DNA of 64,000 nt from assembly GCF_963678635.1 (NCBI RefSeq), contig NC_087064.1:33084369-33148368 (forward strand), in the 5' to 3' direction. The position numbers and the translations under genes were made by a program. The notes under the pieces are model-generated. The model did no database searches and was not told where the DNA came from. It saw nothing but the letters and a program-made list of their open reading frames with translations. Shown here in pieces: positions 24,113-35,145 of the stretch (position 1 is its first letter; each line of letters opens with the position of its first letter). The DNA comes from Symsagittifera roscoffensis (taxonomy: Eukaryota > Xenacoelomorpha > Acoela > Convolutidae).

Positions 24113-24185
24113 TGACACCAATATTTGCTACTTAGGTTGGAAAAAATAGTCGTGCTTTTACACTACGCTCGCCAGTGTAAAAAAT
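24113..24185. repeat. Short dispersed element ending in a hairpin
   Basis: GACACCAATATTTGCTACTT followed by AGGTTGGAAAAAATAG and the hairpin TTTACACTACGCTCGCCAGT-GTAAA. The same order appears near 2665-2745, 7190-7258 and 21345-21420. Confidence 0.4.
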
Positions 24186-24378
24186 GCAGTGGAATTAGAA
24201 TTTTTCTGATCAATTATTATGTGATACTGATCAATCAAGTCTTTTGATTTTTCCAAATTCTGAATCGCGACTGTAAGAGCTTTAATATTCTACCTCCTAC
24301 GAGCTCTCCTTGAAGTAGTTAAATAGTTATAAAAAACACCCTACGCCTTAGTTCTGCTCGACCACTGAGGTTGGGGGT

Positions 24379-24394
24379 GGGGGGGGGGGGGGGG
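24379..24394 (+). repeat. G16 homopolymer
   Basis: An uninterrupted run of 16 G, preceded by GGGGGT, in a short GC-rich island of otherwise AT-rich DNA. Its length may be uncertain in the assembly. Confidence 0.8.
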
Positions 24395-24399
24395 AGTCG

Positions 24400-26660
24400 G
24401 AACAATAAAGAGTAAGCATTAATTAGCTCAGATGGTACATTAGGTTGGCTGCACCATTACCGCTCCCTCGTTCCTCCACCCTCCTTAGTTTTGCATGCTT
24501 TCATTGCTAACTGCATGATTGTTTGTTCGAAGGTATCAAATGTCTTCAGAATAGGTTTTTGTGTACCATGCAGTTGCATTACGTTAACACAACGTTAAAT
24601 CAGCTATTCAAAAATAATGTTCAAATTTGAGGATGGTAATGGTGGAAAAAAGCCTTCAAATTAACTCAGCTAATCAAAATTGCTCAAGAAAACTTTTATT
24701 AAACCGTCATTTAAAGATTACCATAAGTAAATACTTCTTGATCTTGGAACGCGACAAACAGTAATATTGAGATTGAGGCATAAATTCAAACATTTGCAAA
24801 TTCGAAATTAAAATTCATCAATTACATAAAGGCTCAGTATTTACACATTTTACCAACATCACTAGCGGGGATAAGTGTTGGTCAACGTAGGACCTGACTA
24901 GACTATTATAAACAGGGGAACTGGAAGCTAAATTAATTCAGCACCAAAACGATCGCAATTACTTCTCGTTTTTGACGAGTCAAGTGATTTCAACTTACAG
25001 AAGGCATTTTAAATCTTTATCAAATTAATATTTATCAAATTAAGTTGAAACCTATCCTATCTATTTTCATCATGCTGAAACATTTCATTGAACAATCCAT
25101 TTTGAAAAGTCAGAATCTAACAATTTTTACAGGATTTACTTTCAATAGAAGACTACCGGTCAATTTTCAAGCACCATCTCATTCAATTCTATTTCTTTCC
25201 TTAATAGAACTGAAGTTATCCTGTTTGTTGTCACTCAATGAACTTTTTAACTCAAATTATTCAACTGTCAGACGCATGTTTTTCGCAATTGCATACCGGT
25301 CACATATGGTACTGTATGTTGTTTTCAACTACTTAAGTTCAGTTCAATGGAACCTTTTAAGGAAACATATTCCATCTATTTGAAAACCGAGACTTCAATG
25401 AAACGCTTCAGCTGACTGAAATATTTGATATGGTTATCAAATAATGACGCAATAAGTCATCTTTTAACGATACAAATGAAATTGAAAAATGATGCAGGTT
25501 AATGATGTGTTTCAGGATTATCAATAGGTTTAATTTTGCACCAACTAATTTTCTCATTTTACGCAACTTTGCGAGCAGTTTTCTATGGTACCACTGTAGC
25601 GTCAAAAGATACATTGAATCCAAAAATCTTTTGCGCTGAAAAGATTGTTTTCTTGTGTGATATCGCGATTCAGTGAAAACGAGTCTAAACTAAATATACA
25701 GTTAGCAGCAAAAATTTGGTAGTGAAAGACGACACTGATTTAATTGTAAAAGCGACACGCTTGTTAACCTATTATCTGAAACTAAGGATGATTTTTGAAT
25801 CAGTACGTGAAAAACTATCGTATGTCAAATTGGGTTTTAGATCCCTGATAAGACTGGTTGAATGCTACTTTAGATGACACTTTGCTATAAAAAACCATAG
25901 GCAGCACGTTCAGATGGAAAAATATCTTAACTATTCTGCTAAAAATCAGCCCCTCAGCACATGTGTTCTAGTTTTGTGGTTATACCGTTGCTCATTAACT
26001 TAATCTACATTCATTGACTGAAATGGTTTGGCTGTTATCAGGACCATTTTACCAGCATAACGATTGTTTAAAGTAAAAACATTTTCACCTAGTGATTTTC
26101 GACAGATTTTTTTTGATGATTAGAGAGATTATCAGAACTGAATAACTAAATAACTAAAAATAACGTTGTTTTCATTTTTTGGTCTTAAGGAACAGCCATC
26201 TCTTGCAAAAAATCTCTCAGAAACAGAACTCTTCTCTAGTATCGATTTTCGAAAATAAATTGCCACTTGTCAGTCGTCACAAGACCTTCGTATATTTACT
26301 TAATTGGAGCTGAAACCGCGCAAGACTAGAAAGGAGTTCATAATAACTTAGATACCATTATCTGAAATACTCATTCGTAAATTTATTTATTTAATTAAGT
26401 CGTTCAAAGGGTAGATAATTGGTTAAAATAATATATTTCGAACTCTTCGTCTTTCTTTGACGCTCTATTTGGTCCCAACCATCTAGCTAGTTATTTGCTC
26501 GTTTTTTTTCGATTTGGCCCCAGGTTGGGAGAAGTTTCTGTTCGTACTCGTAAAGAAGTCGACTCAAAATATTGTATTTTGCACATCAATTCATAATAAC
26601 TGTTAGTGCCCCGTTGATAATATAAATGGTACGTATGAAGTAGCTAATTGTAAACTACGG
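24400..26660. other. AT-rich DNA downstream of LC3, no firm gene
   Basis: At 25818-25870 the plus strand reads Y-V-K-L-G-F-R-S-L-I-R-L-V-E-C-Y-F-R, resembling the 'LGF...I..YL.DR' stretch between RT blocks A and B'. This is too short to call. The open frames 25045-25383 (+) and 25408-25623 (-) have no recognisable domain. Confidence 0.3.
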
Positions 26661-26665
26661 CTGAG

Positions 26666-29199
26666 CTACTGTTCGTTAAACGAATTTGTCCCTGAAGACG
26701 AAAATTTTGATGATGGTTGCTGGACTAGACTTCGACTGTGATCATCGTCGGTGGTATGGGATCCTGATTTTGATTCTAATGCTCCGAACATCTCGTGTGA
26801 GGCGTAGGTCATGTAGAGGAATCCATCGGCGTCCCTCTCGTCCCTGTAGAGTTCCGAGAGGGTTGTTGACATGGATGCGATTGATTTGTTGTTGACGATT
26901 AGATAAAAGGCCTGTGTGGAGCTGAGAGACATTCTATTCCTAGAAAAGAACAAAGACTTAAGAATCAGTGTTCCCATTTCTCGAAACATGGATAAACTTG
27001 AATTTCACTTTCTACGGGGATCAGTTAACTCACAACTACGGAGGGTATAATAGAAGTCTCTTTTCCCTTACATTTGAATTTAAAAATTGAAAAACTAATG
27101 AAAACTTGTTATGTAATGTAACTTTGCATTGTGATTAAATAAACCATACTGGACACTTTTTTCATGTTTTGAAGCAAACAAATCACCCAGTTAGCCGAAA
27201 TTCAAAAATGGGATGCATGTTGATTTTAATTATTATTTTATGTCACTTAAACAGGTGATCTTATTCCAACTTCACTCTTGGTCGAAGGGTAACGGAGATA
27301 TATCTACCTGATAATGGTGACAAATTGAGACATGGTGATTTCTTGAGGCACTAGGAACTTTGTCTTGTCTAGAGCAGGCAAGCTCTTCTCCTTGTGATAC
27401 TTTTCAACTATCACAGGTACCTTCTGGGGGAATTTGGCCCGGATCCCAGAAGCCTCCTCCTTTCTCTGAGCTAGAACAAAACAACGCTTTCATCAAAGTT
27501 CAAACAATTCAGGATCAACTCCTCTCTCTTCCACTAGATTTTATGTTCCTTTGATTTGAATTCAGACGCAGAGATAAACTACAAACTAGTAACAAGACTG
27601 CTCGTATCAGGGCGAAGCCCTGAATGTTCCGACTGACTTTTAAGGTTTATGGAGCAGTAATAACATTAATATCATTAACATATTAAATGTACTAAAATAA
27701 CATGAAACATTTTTTTTCTAAAACTTTGAATTTTTTTCAACAAAAACCATCCCCCCACACGCCATATAAGTACAATAGAATAGATTTTGCTCCTTGTAAA
27801 AAATCAATTATGGCATATAAGCTTTTTTCAGCCAATTTGGAACGATTTCTAAGACGGATTAAATCTCCGGTTACGCGTTAATAGCGCGAAATATATCGCG
27901 CGTTAATTGTCCGAAATTGGCCAAAAGGGCAATCTTTAAACCCTCATAACTTTACGAAAAATGATCACAGGTGAAACATCTCTTCAAATTTAAGCTCAGG
28001 ACAGTCAGTTATACCTTTTGAATGATAAAAAAAAATTCCGTCAGAAATGGTTAGATAAAAAGTCGAAATTTGTCTGAAAAAAACCACCCCGAGCACAAAT
28101 ATTCCGTTACTTTCGTATCGAAAGTCGCAACAATAAATTCACTGCATCAGGGACACTATAAAGTCAGATTTGCCAATCTAAGGTTCCCTTTAAATGAAGA
28201 AGGATTAGTGAAAATTTTTCTAACTAATTAGTAACAATTGCTCAGAAATTCAAATTGTCTCTTATATACATTCGTTAAGTTAGCATAACAAAGCTCCGAA
28301 GTTTTACTGGGATAAATTTTTTTCTGCGCAGTACAAGTGCACTTAATTAGTTAAAAAGAAACAGCATTAAGCATTAGCTAGTTTTACCAAAAAAAATATG
28401 TCTTTGGCCGTGTTGAACAATGACGAATTATTGAATCAGCTAACGAAAAAAATTGGAGTTTTTTGCCGCAGCTGACCTAACATTTCTCGAAAAATCTGAT
28501 CAAAGAAAAGTGAAAAGTTCAAAAACAGTATGAAATTTGTGTTAATCAAAAACAAAAGCGTACTAATATAATCAGACTTTCTTTTGAAAAATATCGTTCG
28601 TAACAATTTTTTTTCTGTGCGAGAAGAACTCTACTTAAATAACTTTTGATGTACCACCATACGCACTCAGATTATATGAAATTATTGGTGTTGTTAAGAT
28701 TTCTAAAACTTTAGCGGACTTTTTCTTGAAATTTGTATGCATCATAACCCATAAAATCTTTTATGACACTCAAATTTTGTGAAAACGAAAACAAGGGAAC
28801 TGGGAGCATACCAATGGTATTCATGCATATTTAATTTAAATCAATTCAATGACCAAGCTAAGCTCTTCGTGAAAACACTTCGTACTAATTGCTTCACAAA
28901 AGCGCTCACATGCAGTCGCAATTGGTTTTTTGAAGGCGATTATGACTTAAACTGAGACCATTTAACTATCGTTGAGACGAACAACTTCATAAATTAGCAA
29001 GTATGTAGTAAGTAATATGTAAGTAAAATGAAGTATGTAGTAATGGCTTCAGATTAGACATCGGCTCCGTAACATTATAGCCCCCACCCTCAACAAATTA
29101 TAGACCTCATAAAACAAATTTTCACGACAAGTCATTTGTATGTTTCTTACCGAAAGTTTTTCGCTCTTTAAACGTCTTGATTCCCCGTTCATCTGGCAT
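26666..29199 (-). CDS. MAP1LC3: LC3/ATG8-family ubiquitin-like autophagy protein (LC3C-like)
   Basis: Three exons join perfectly: 29199-29151 (ATG...TTTCG|gtaag), 27470-27308 (ttctag|CTCAG...ATCAG|gtaga) and 26939-26666 (ttctag|GAATA...CAGTAG). This gives 161 residues. The split codons are G+CT (Ala) and AG+G (Arg). The N-terminal helix segment T-F-K-E-R-K-T-F, then G-I-R-A-K-F-P-Q-K-V-P-V-I-V-E, the block L-D-K-T-K-F-L-V-P-Q-E and D-G-F-L-Y-M-T-Y-A-S are hallmarks of the LC3 branch. The features N-N-K-S and G-A-L-E-S resemble vertebrate LC3C most. In this family ATG4 trims the tail to a glycine that ATG7/ATG3 then join to phosphatidylethanolamine on autophagosomes. Here that would be Gly-123 in E-M-F-G. 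The 38-residue tail after it is Ser/Thr/Asp-rich and longer than in LC3C. Intron 1 (~1.7 kb) holds a ~540-bp transposable element. No frameshift or stop is seen, so the gene looks functional. Confidence 0.92.
27593..28133. mobile_element. ~540-bp hairpin element (Helentron-associated-like), copy A
   Basis: It is nearly identical to 32421-32968. The left end carries CTCGTATCAGGGCGAAGCCC followed by TGAATGTTCCGACTG, which forms a CAGGGC/GCCCTG hairpin. The right end is ATTCCGTTACTTTCGTATCG followed by AAAGTCG. TTCCGACT near the left and AGTCG(G)AA at the right are subterminal inverted repeats. A central palindrome GCGCGAAATATATCGCGC is conserved. Hairpin plus asymmetric subterminal repeats recall Helentron-type non-autonomous elements, but the class is uncertain. 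It lies in LC3 intron 1. Confidence 0.6.
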
Positions 29200-29554
29200 G
29201 GCGCATAATACAATGAGAGTCTGAAAATATTGATTTCACTTTTTGTTATTCCATTGGAGCAGTAGTTGTTATCGGATAATTTGTTACCAAATACAGATTG
29301 AAATGGCGCGGGAAAATTTGACTTCGCAAAAATTTGCCTATTTGCAAGGAATGAGTCACAGTGATTATTAAGATCATCAAAAATTAAGCACGGGTCTTTA
29401 AAATTCTGAGAGATTGGCTGGTTTTTTTTATCATTCAGCCCACCGCCGATGAATACAACATTTAGGCTGAAAACTATCAATTTCAAATCATAGTAGAAAA
29501 ATAGGAAACACTGCCGGATTTCCCATAATAGCCCCCGCCCAGCTAACAAGATTC

Positions 29555-29757
29555 GGCTCTTTTTTCTTTTCCCACCTCACATAAGCGTCAATTTTATGGT
29601 GTAACGAGGGGTTTAACAAGGTTAATCATGAAGACCAAATATGTTTTTCATGGCCTAATTGGTTCGCATGCCAATTGTCGTAACATTCGGATAACATTAA
29701 CAAAATTTCACTTGTAAAATTTTGCAGGTCGGGGGGGGGGGGGATACTAAAAGATCC
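29555..29757. mobile_element. hAT-like MITE 1 with 8-bp target duplication
   Basis: It starts GGCTCTTTTTTCTTTTCCCA and ends GGGGGATACTAAAAGATCC, the right inverted repeat having one change (GATCC for GAGCC). It is flanked on both sides by the perfect 8-bp repeat CAAGATTC (29547-29554 and 29758-29765). Short inverted repeats plus an 8-bp duplication are typical of hAT-derived MITEs. About 200 bp, non-coding. Confidence 0.75.
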
Positions 29758-29930
29758 CAAGATTCAAACTTCAATAAAGAGGTCTCACGGAGAAAAACAT
29801 GAAGAGAAACCAGTTACGTAGCGAACTAGACAGGTCATAACGTAGATGCGCACCCCCAACAACCATACGATTCCCCAGCTCTTTTCCACTCCCCCTTTCA
29901 CTTTTCAAATTTTCTATTTATCGAGTTGAT

Positions 29931-30136
29931 GGCTCTTTTTCCTTCCCCCCCCCCCCCACCTCATTCAAACATGAATTTTATGGTCTAACGAGTGGTTTTA
30001 CAAGGTTAATTATGCAGACCAAATATGCTTGTTATGGCCTAATTAGTCTGCATGTCATATTTCACGACAATCGGACAAAGTGAACAGTAACTTCAAATAA
30101 AAAAATTTGCAGATGGGGGGAAAAGGAAAAAGAGCC
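29931..30136. mobile_element. hAT-like MITE 2 with perfect 8-bp target duplication
   Basis: Terminal inverted repeats are GGCTCTTTTTCCTTCCCCCC and GGGGGGAAAAGGAAAAAGAG-CC. GAGTTGAT is duplicated exactly at 29923-29930 and 30137-30144. The C14/G-rich flanks inside the repeats are characteristic of this family. 206 bp, non-coding. Confidence 0.85.
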
Positions 30137-30149
30137 GAGTTGATTTACG

Positions 30150-30362
30150 GGCTCTTTTCCCGTCCCCCCCTCGTAAAATTACAATATAAATCTGCTCACA
30201 AATTGTTCACACGACATTTTGCATGAGAGAAACTTTGTAAAACTTTGTTCACCTGTTAACGCTGACACGTTGTAAGGCAGTTTATAACAAAAAAAGTCAC
30301 TTTAAATAGACTTTCTTAGATGGAATTTCAGAGAAAATCAAAAGATGGACTGGAAAACAGCC
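30150..30362. mobile_element. hAT-like MITE 3
   Basis: It starts GGCTCTTTTCCCGTCCCCCC and ends GATGGACTGGAAAACAGCC. The flanks are GATTTACG (30142-30149) and AATTTACG (30363-30370), an 8-bp target duplication with one change. It is inserted 13 bp from MITE 2, inside the same older element. Confidence 0.75.
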
Positions 30363-30417
30363 AATTTACGTGTTATTATGGTTAAAGGCGCAATGCTACG
30401 ATGCAAGGTATGACAGA

Positions 30418-30470
30418 GACACGAAGCAGAGCTTCGCATTACTTGCGATAGAAAAATAAATTACTCTCGC
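30418..30470. repeat. Hairpin-family head
   Basis: ACACGAAGCAGAGCTTCGCA followed by TTACTTGCGATAGAAAAAT matches the hairpin tail of the SINE-like family (14034). A second, diverged copy, GGCGAAGCGAAGCATCGCGC, lies at 30700. The associated body runs on in A-rich sequence to about 31030. Confidence 0.45.
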
Positions 30471-30475
30471 TACTT

Positions 30476-30646
30476 GCAGATGAACCGACAAATCGAACAA
30501 AAAATCATAAAAATTGCAAACATCCGAAACTTGCAGATGAACCGACAAATCGAACAAAAAATCATAAAAATTGCAAACATCCGAAACTTGCAGATGAACC
30601 GACAAATCGAACAAAAAATCATAAAAATTGCAAACAACTGCAAGTA
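30476..30646. repeat. Three tandem 57-bp units
   Basis: GCAGATGAACCGACAAATCG followed by AACAAAAAATCATAAAAATT starts at 30476, 30533 and 30590, so the period is exactly 57 bp. 57 is a multiple of three, so overlapping repetitive open frames appear on both strands, but there is no sign that they are genes. Confidence 0.9.
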
Positions 30647-30749
30647 TCCGAAATCTGGGAACTTAAATAACTGCACCTTTAGAAATGTTCCAAAGTGCGG
30701 CGAAGCGAAGCATCGCGCTACATGCGATAAAACCTATACATAGCAGGAC

Positions 30750-30855
30750 GGCTCTTTTGCAGTTTCCCCCTTTCAAAATACCGAGTTTTATGTTTGTTTT
30801 ACGTGTTATTACGGCTAAATGCTTGAATTTGAAAGGGGGGAACTGGAAAAGAGCC
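30750..30855. mobile_element. Compact hAT-like MITE 4 with perfect 8-bp target duplication
   Basis: A 106-bp element with ~28-bp inverted repeats, GGCTCTTTTGCAGTTTCCCC at the left and GGGGAACTGGAAAAGAGCC at the right. AGCAGGAC is duplicated exactly at 30742-30749 and 30856-30863. The interior TTTTACGTGTTATTACGGCT recurs in the older element at 29877 and in decayed form near 31264. Confidence 0.9.
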
Positions 30856-31029
30856 AGCAGGACAAACCAACCGACAAAAATAGAGATGAAAACCGTAGAA
30901 AAAAATCGAAAAAAAATATATTGAATATAAATTCCTTTCATATAATAAAAAATATGCCGAGAAGTAAGAAAAATGATCGTTAAACCAGAATCGAAACCAA
31001 ATTAACAAAGCGTTAACCAAGCCAACAAT

Positions 31030-32220
31030 TCTTGCGCAGACACGAGTTTCTCCAAAAAATATATTTTAGTAAAATTTTAAAAACTCAAAACGTTTATAAT
31101 TCCCCCTCAAAACACTTTGCTATTTTTTTGCATAACTCTCTAAAACGGCTCTAACCGATATATGATGAGCCAATATTTGAAATCGGAGTTGGCAAATTTG
31201 CAGCCAATATTCAAAAAATTAACAAGAACGGGCATTTAAAATGCATTAATGCTCAAATATTGGCTCATTTCTACTCCTTACCTTTCAAAACATCGATTTT
31301 TATATTTGTTTTACATGTTATTGCGGCCAAATTTGTGATGTTACAATGTAAAGTATCAAGCACGCAGCTGAAAATTGCAACCCACTGAAAGAAACTGACG
31401 TGCGAAAAACTTGAGCGATGTCCTACAGCGTACAACGCTCTTTACCATTAAACCCTCCCCCCGCCCTCTAGTAACAAAGAAATTTTAGCCTAGCCCAACT
31501 ACACCGTTTTTATGATTTTCGAGGGGATATAATTTGCTTGAGGGGTTATGATGTGAATGAGCAGTCCACAAAACTACACTTTTGAACAAGGATAGCCGTT
31601 TAAGCATAAAGAAAGCTTAAGTATGAAGAATCTTAAAGCTTAAGTAAGAAGCCAAAACTTGCGAGTTCATGTTTTACCAGTCGAACTGACCATTTGGAAA
31701 AAGTATCTCTTTTGGAAAAAGTTTTCCGGAAAGGAAAAAGTATCCCCTAGTCTTAGTTAAGCAATTCAAAATAAACCAAAAACAATAAAATTATTTTATC
31801 CATTTTAAGGGTTACGTAGCAGTATTTAGACAACCTTGACAAAATACTTAACCTAAAATGTCTAACCTTAAACAAAATTTATTTTGGTTGATATAGTATT
31901 TGTCTGCATACTGACGAGTATGAATACGCGGTTATCTAAATACAGACCGCACTTCCAATTTAAGTGAGCAAGTGGAAGGAATTCAACAGATAAACATCTG
32001 CCATAACAAGCTGGTCATAGCTAACATCACGTTAACATGCAGTAAAAATTGATAGGAAGTTGTTCCTCTTCAACTCAGTCGATTGTGTAAAAAAAATCTG
32101 AACAACGGACCACTTCGACCAATTTTTCTCAACATCACGACAAAAAAAAAACAAGTGATAAAACGGCAAAAACTAGTTCTAAAAGGCTCGAAAGGAAAAA
32201 AAGGTACAACTAATAAAAAA
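31030..32220. other. AT-rich DNA, no gene seen
   Basis: A decayed relative of the hAT-like MITEs is visible at about 31264-31370 (GGCTCATTTCTACTCCTTAC and later TTTTACATGTTATTGCGGCC). The rest holds short direct repeats such as AAGCTTAAGTA near 31615-31645, but no supported gene. Confidence 0.45.
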
Positions 32221-32224
32221 TGTG

Positions 32225-32290
32225 CTATGTGCCGGAATCGAAACCTTGCTCTGGATTGCGAGACACACGTCCTGTCATATGCGCCATGCA
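32225..32290 (-). other. tRNA-like sequence (SINE head)
   Basis: The minus strand reads GCATGGCGCATATGACAGGA (A-box-like) and CAAGGTTTCGATTCCGGC (B box with one extra T). There is no matched acceptor stem. It is likely a tRNA-derived SINE head, and no hairpin tail was found beside it. Confidence 0.45.
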
Positions 32291-32420
32291 TGCTTGACAA
32301 TCTTCAATCAGTAGCCCCAATAAACCAGATACAAAAATAATGCTATACAGCAAAAGTAAGCCAGGTATAATGATATTGCTGAAAAAGTCCCAAATAAGCA
32401 CTTTAGTTTGGGACTAGGAT

Positions 32421-32968
32421 TGTAAAGAAAACAAGAGTGCTCGTATCAGGGCGAAGCCCTGAATGTTCCGACTGCCCATTAAGGTCTATGGAGCAGTAAA
32501 ATCATTAAAAAATTAAAAGTAATAAAACAAAATGAAAATTTTTTTTTTTTCAAAAATTTAAAGTTTTTTTAATAAAAATCATCCCCCCACACGCCATATA
32601 AAGGACAAAAGGATAGATTTCGCTACTTGTAACAAATCAATTATGGCAAATAAGCTTCGTTAAACCAATTTGGAACGATTTCTAAGACGGATTAACTCTC
32701 CGCTTACGCGTTAATAGCGCGAAATATATCGCGCGTTAATTGTCCCAAATTGGCCAAAATGGCAATCTTTAAACCCCCATAACTTTACGAAAAATGATCA
32801 CAGGTGAAATATCTTTTCAAATTTGAGCTCAGGACAACAATACCTTTCGAATGATAAAAAAAATTCCGTCAAAAATGGCTAGTTAAAAAGTCGAAATTTG
32901 TCTGAAGAAAAAAAAACCCACCCCGAGCACAAATATTCCGTTACTTTCGTATCGAAAGTCGGAACAAT
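32421..32968. mobile_element. ~540-bp hairpin element, copy B
   Basis: Collinear with 27593-28133 along its whole length, with scattered substitutions. It has the same left hairpin CAGGGCGAAGCCCTG, central palindrome GCGCGAAATATATCGCGC and right end GTATCGAAAGTCGGAACAAT. The high similarity implies recent mobility. No coding capacity. Confidence 0.65.
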
Positions 32969-32969
32969 T

Positions 32970-33756
32970 AGAACTTATAATATGACACTACATTCTGCTT
33001 GTGTGAAAAATTTGGAATCCGAATGGCTTTTTCCTTTTCCACTAAAATGATACTGAAGTCTGATTCTTTAAAAAAATGCCTAACCTTATAACTTTCACAT
33101 CATAATAATCCACCCTTTACTTCATCAAACGCTGTTCATGCGAGAAGAAAATATCTTCCCAAAACAGGACCAATAGGACTCTAATTTGATATCACACTAT
33201 CCCGTACGAGAATTTCATGGGGTACCTAAAATTGGATAAGGAGAACTTAACGCCATATTGCTTCATACCGCTTCGTAACTTAGTCGAAACAAAAACATAA
33301 CCAACAGAGTTGGAAAAAAGTTAATGAACCCAAACAAATAGAAAAAACTGACTGGTTTTTTTTTTGAAAAATTTCAACTTTTGAATTTCAAAGTAAAACA
33401 ATACATGGCCTTAACTCTTTGAATTTCAAGAACAATTAAGGTTTAACACTTTGTTTGAGATATATAACTCAATTTGAGAAAACTGGATCAATAGCTAAAG
33501 TTTTTATTTCGCTGAAAAATCTTAAAATTAATTTCCACTTTCGAAACAAGTCGTTCACGTTTTTTTCGAGTAATTTCCACGTTCGTATTTGGATAGGGCA
33601 GTTTACCAGCAGCAAATGGATTTGAATGGAATGCGTAATTTTACTAAAAAAAGGTATTAAAAATACATGCAATCAGAGTATTTTTTGCGAAAAAAAAACT
33701 ATCTATCAGAACAAATTTTCATATGCTTGTCTCGATTTTTCTCGAATTAAGTCCAA
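32970..33756. other. AT-rich spacer, no gene seen
   Basis: No recognisable repeat or coding signal. The minus-strand open frame 33469-33672 is unsupported. Confidence 0.4.
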
Positions 33757-34996
33757 GTAGCGTGTGACGCACTCCGGTGCTTCGAATTTTTAACAACCCA
33801 TAAAAAACCGCATAAATTGGAAATTAGATATGTATCCTTTGAATGTACTCTGACAGCACCCAATTACAGGGTTGTTAATTTCAACCTTTTTATTCGAGTT
33901 TTTTTAAATTCAAATTTTGAAAAATCATAAAATTTTGTAAAGTTCTTTGAAAATTGTAAAATGAATTAAGAAACTTCAGATCTCGGAAACTAAAAGCAAG
34001 TGAGCAGTCGCAATTGAACGCGAGATTTGCAAATGAGAGTACTCTTACAGTACCCAACTACAGCGATGCGAAATTCAAATTTTGAGAAACTTCCAACTTG
34101 AATTTTCTAAAAGAAAGTTTCGAAAACCAGAAAAAACGTCACATCTCGTAAACTAACAGAACTTGAGCAGTCAAATTTGTAGGAGGCAAAATTTGGAACC
34201 CCTGAAAGTACTCTGAAAGCCCCAACTACAGGGCTAAGAAGTTCTAATTTCAAAGTATAAGTTTACTGAAAAATTTTTGAAAAAATTACAAAAAACGTCC
34301 TGCCTGGATAACTACAAAGGTTTTAACAGTCAAATTTGGAGGTAAGATTCGCACAGCCTGAGAAAACTCTGACAGCCCCCAACTACATGGTTGAGAATTC
34401 CAAACTTTCAGAAATTTTTAAGAATTAAGTTTTCTAGAAATTTTTGAAAAAACTCGAAAATATCTTAGAAAGCGTCAAATCTTAAAAACTACAAAGATTT
34501 GGGCACTCATATTCAGAGGTAAGATTCGCAGTTACCGAGAGCACCCTCAAAGTTTCCAACGACATAATTAATATCATCAAAGTTTTTGAATTTTTTTTAA
34601 TCTAAGTTTTTTTGAAATTTTTTGTGAAAAATCATAAAAAAACGTCAAATCTCGAAAATTACAAGGATTTAAGAAGTGAGGTTTGGAGGCAAGATTCGCA
34701 AACCCTGAAAGTACTCTGACAGTCCCCAACTACAGAGTTGGGAGTTTCAAATTTTGAAGAAAAGAATTAAAAATAAAATCAAGTTCAAGTTTTCAGAAAA
34801 CTTTTTGAAACAGAATCACAAAAAAAAACGTCATATCTCGAAAACTACAAAAACATGAGCATTCAAATTTGGAGGCAAAACTCACAAACCCAGGGAGCAC
34901 CCTAAAAAAGCCTCACTATAGAGATGGCAACTTCTTGTGAAATTTTTTTAAATCTAAATTCTTCAAAAAAAAGTTTGAAAAAACCTACAAGGACTT

Positions 34997-35143
34997 GAGC
35001 AGTCATATTCAGAGGAAAGAATCGCAACCCCTTTAAAGATTTTTTAAATTTAATTTTTCTAGAATATTTTGAAAAAGCTCGAAAATCGTCGTACTTCGTA
35101 AACTAAAAGGATTTTTGTTTAAAAGGAAACCCTGACAGCATCC
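34997..35143. repeat. Direct repeat flanking the copia fragment (left; right copy 37405-37581)
   Basis: GAGCAGTCATATTCAGAGGA through CCCTGACAGCATCC here matches 37405-37581, which is ~30 bp longer (it retains GGTTATTCATAATTGGAGGC). In other family members the 'CTGACAGCATCC' end unit occurs only once, next to the 5' terminus, so this block is a duplication tied to arrival of the copia sequence. It is far too long for a copia target duplication (usually ~5 bp). Confidence 0.65.
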
Positions 35144-35145
35144 AA

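Larger units (their letters stand above)
29877..30414. mobile_element. Older MITE of the same family, broken by two younger MITEs
   Basis: AGCTCTTTTCCACTCCCCCT at the left, then CGAGTTGAT | TTACG | TGTTATTATGGTTAAA once the two nested MITEs are removed by eye, follows the order of the compact MITE at 30750 (CCGAGTT...TTTTACGTGTTATTACGG). The right inverted repeat is not identified, because a hairpin-family sequence begins at 30418. Confidence 0.5.

Noticed and set aside
29049-29549. 166-residue minus-strand open frame as a separate gene
   Set aside because: Only 29199-29151 is used, in another frame, as the first coding exon of LC3 (T-F-K-E-R-K-T-F then GTAAG). The long frame is a chance overlap that covers the 5' leader.
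30470-30743. Small repetitive proteins on both strands
   Set aside because: They are produced by a 57-bp tandem repeat, whose length is a multiple of three. No start context or family support.
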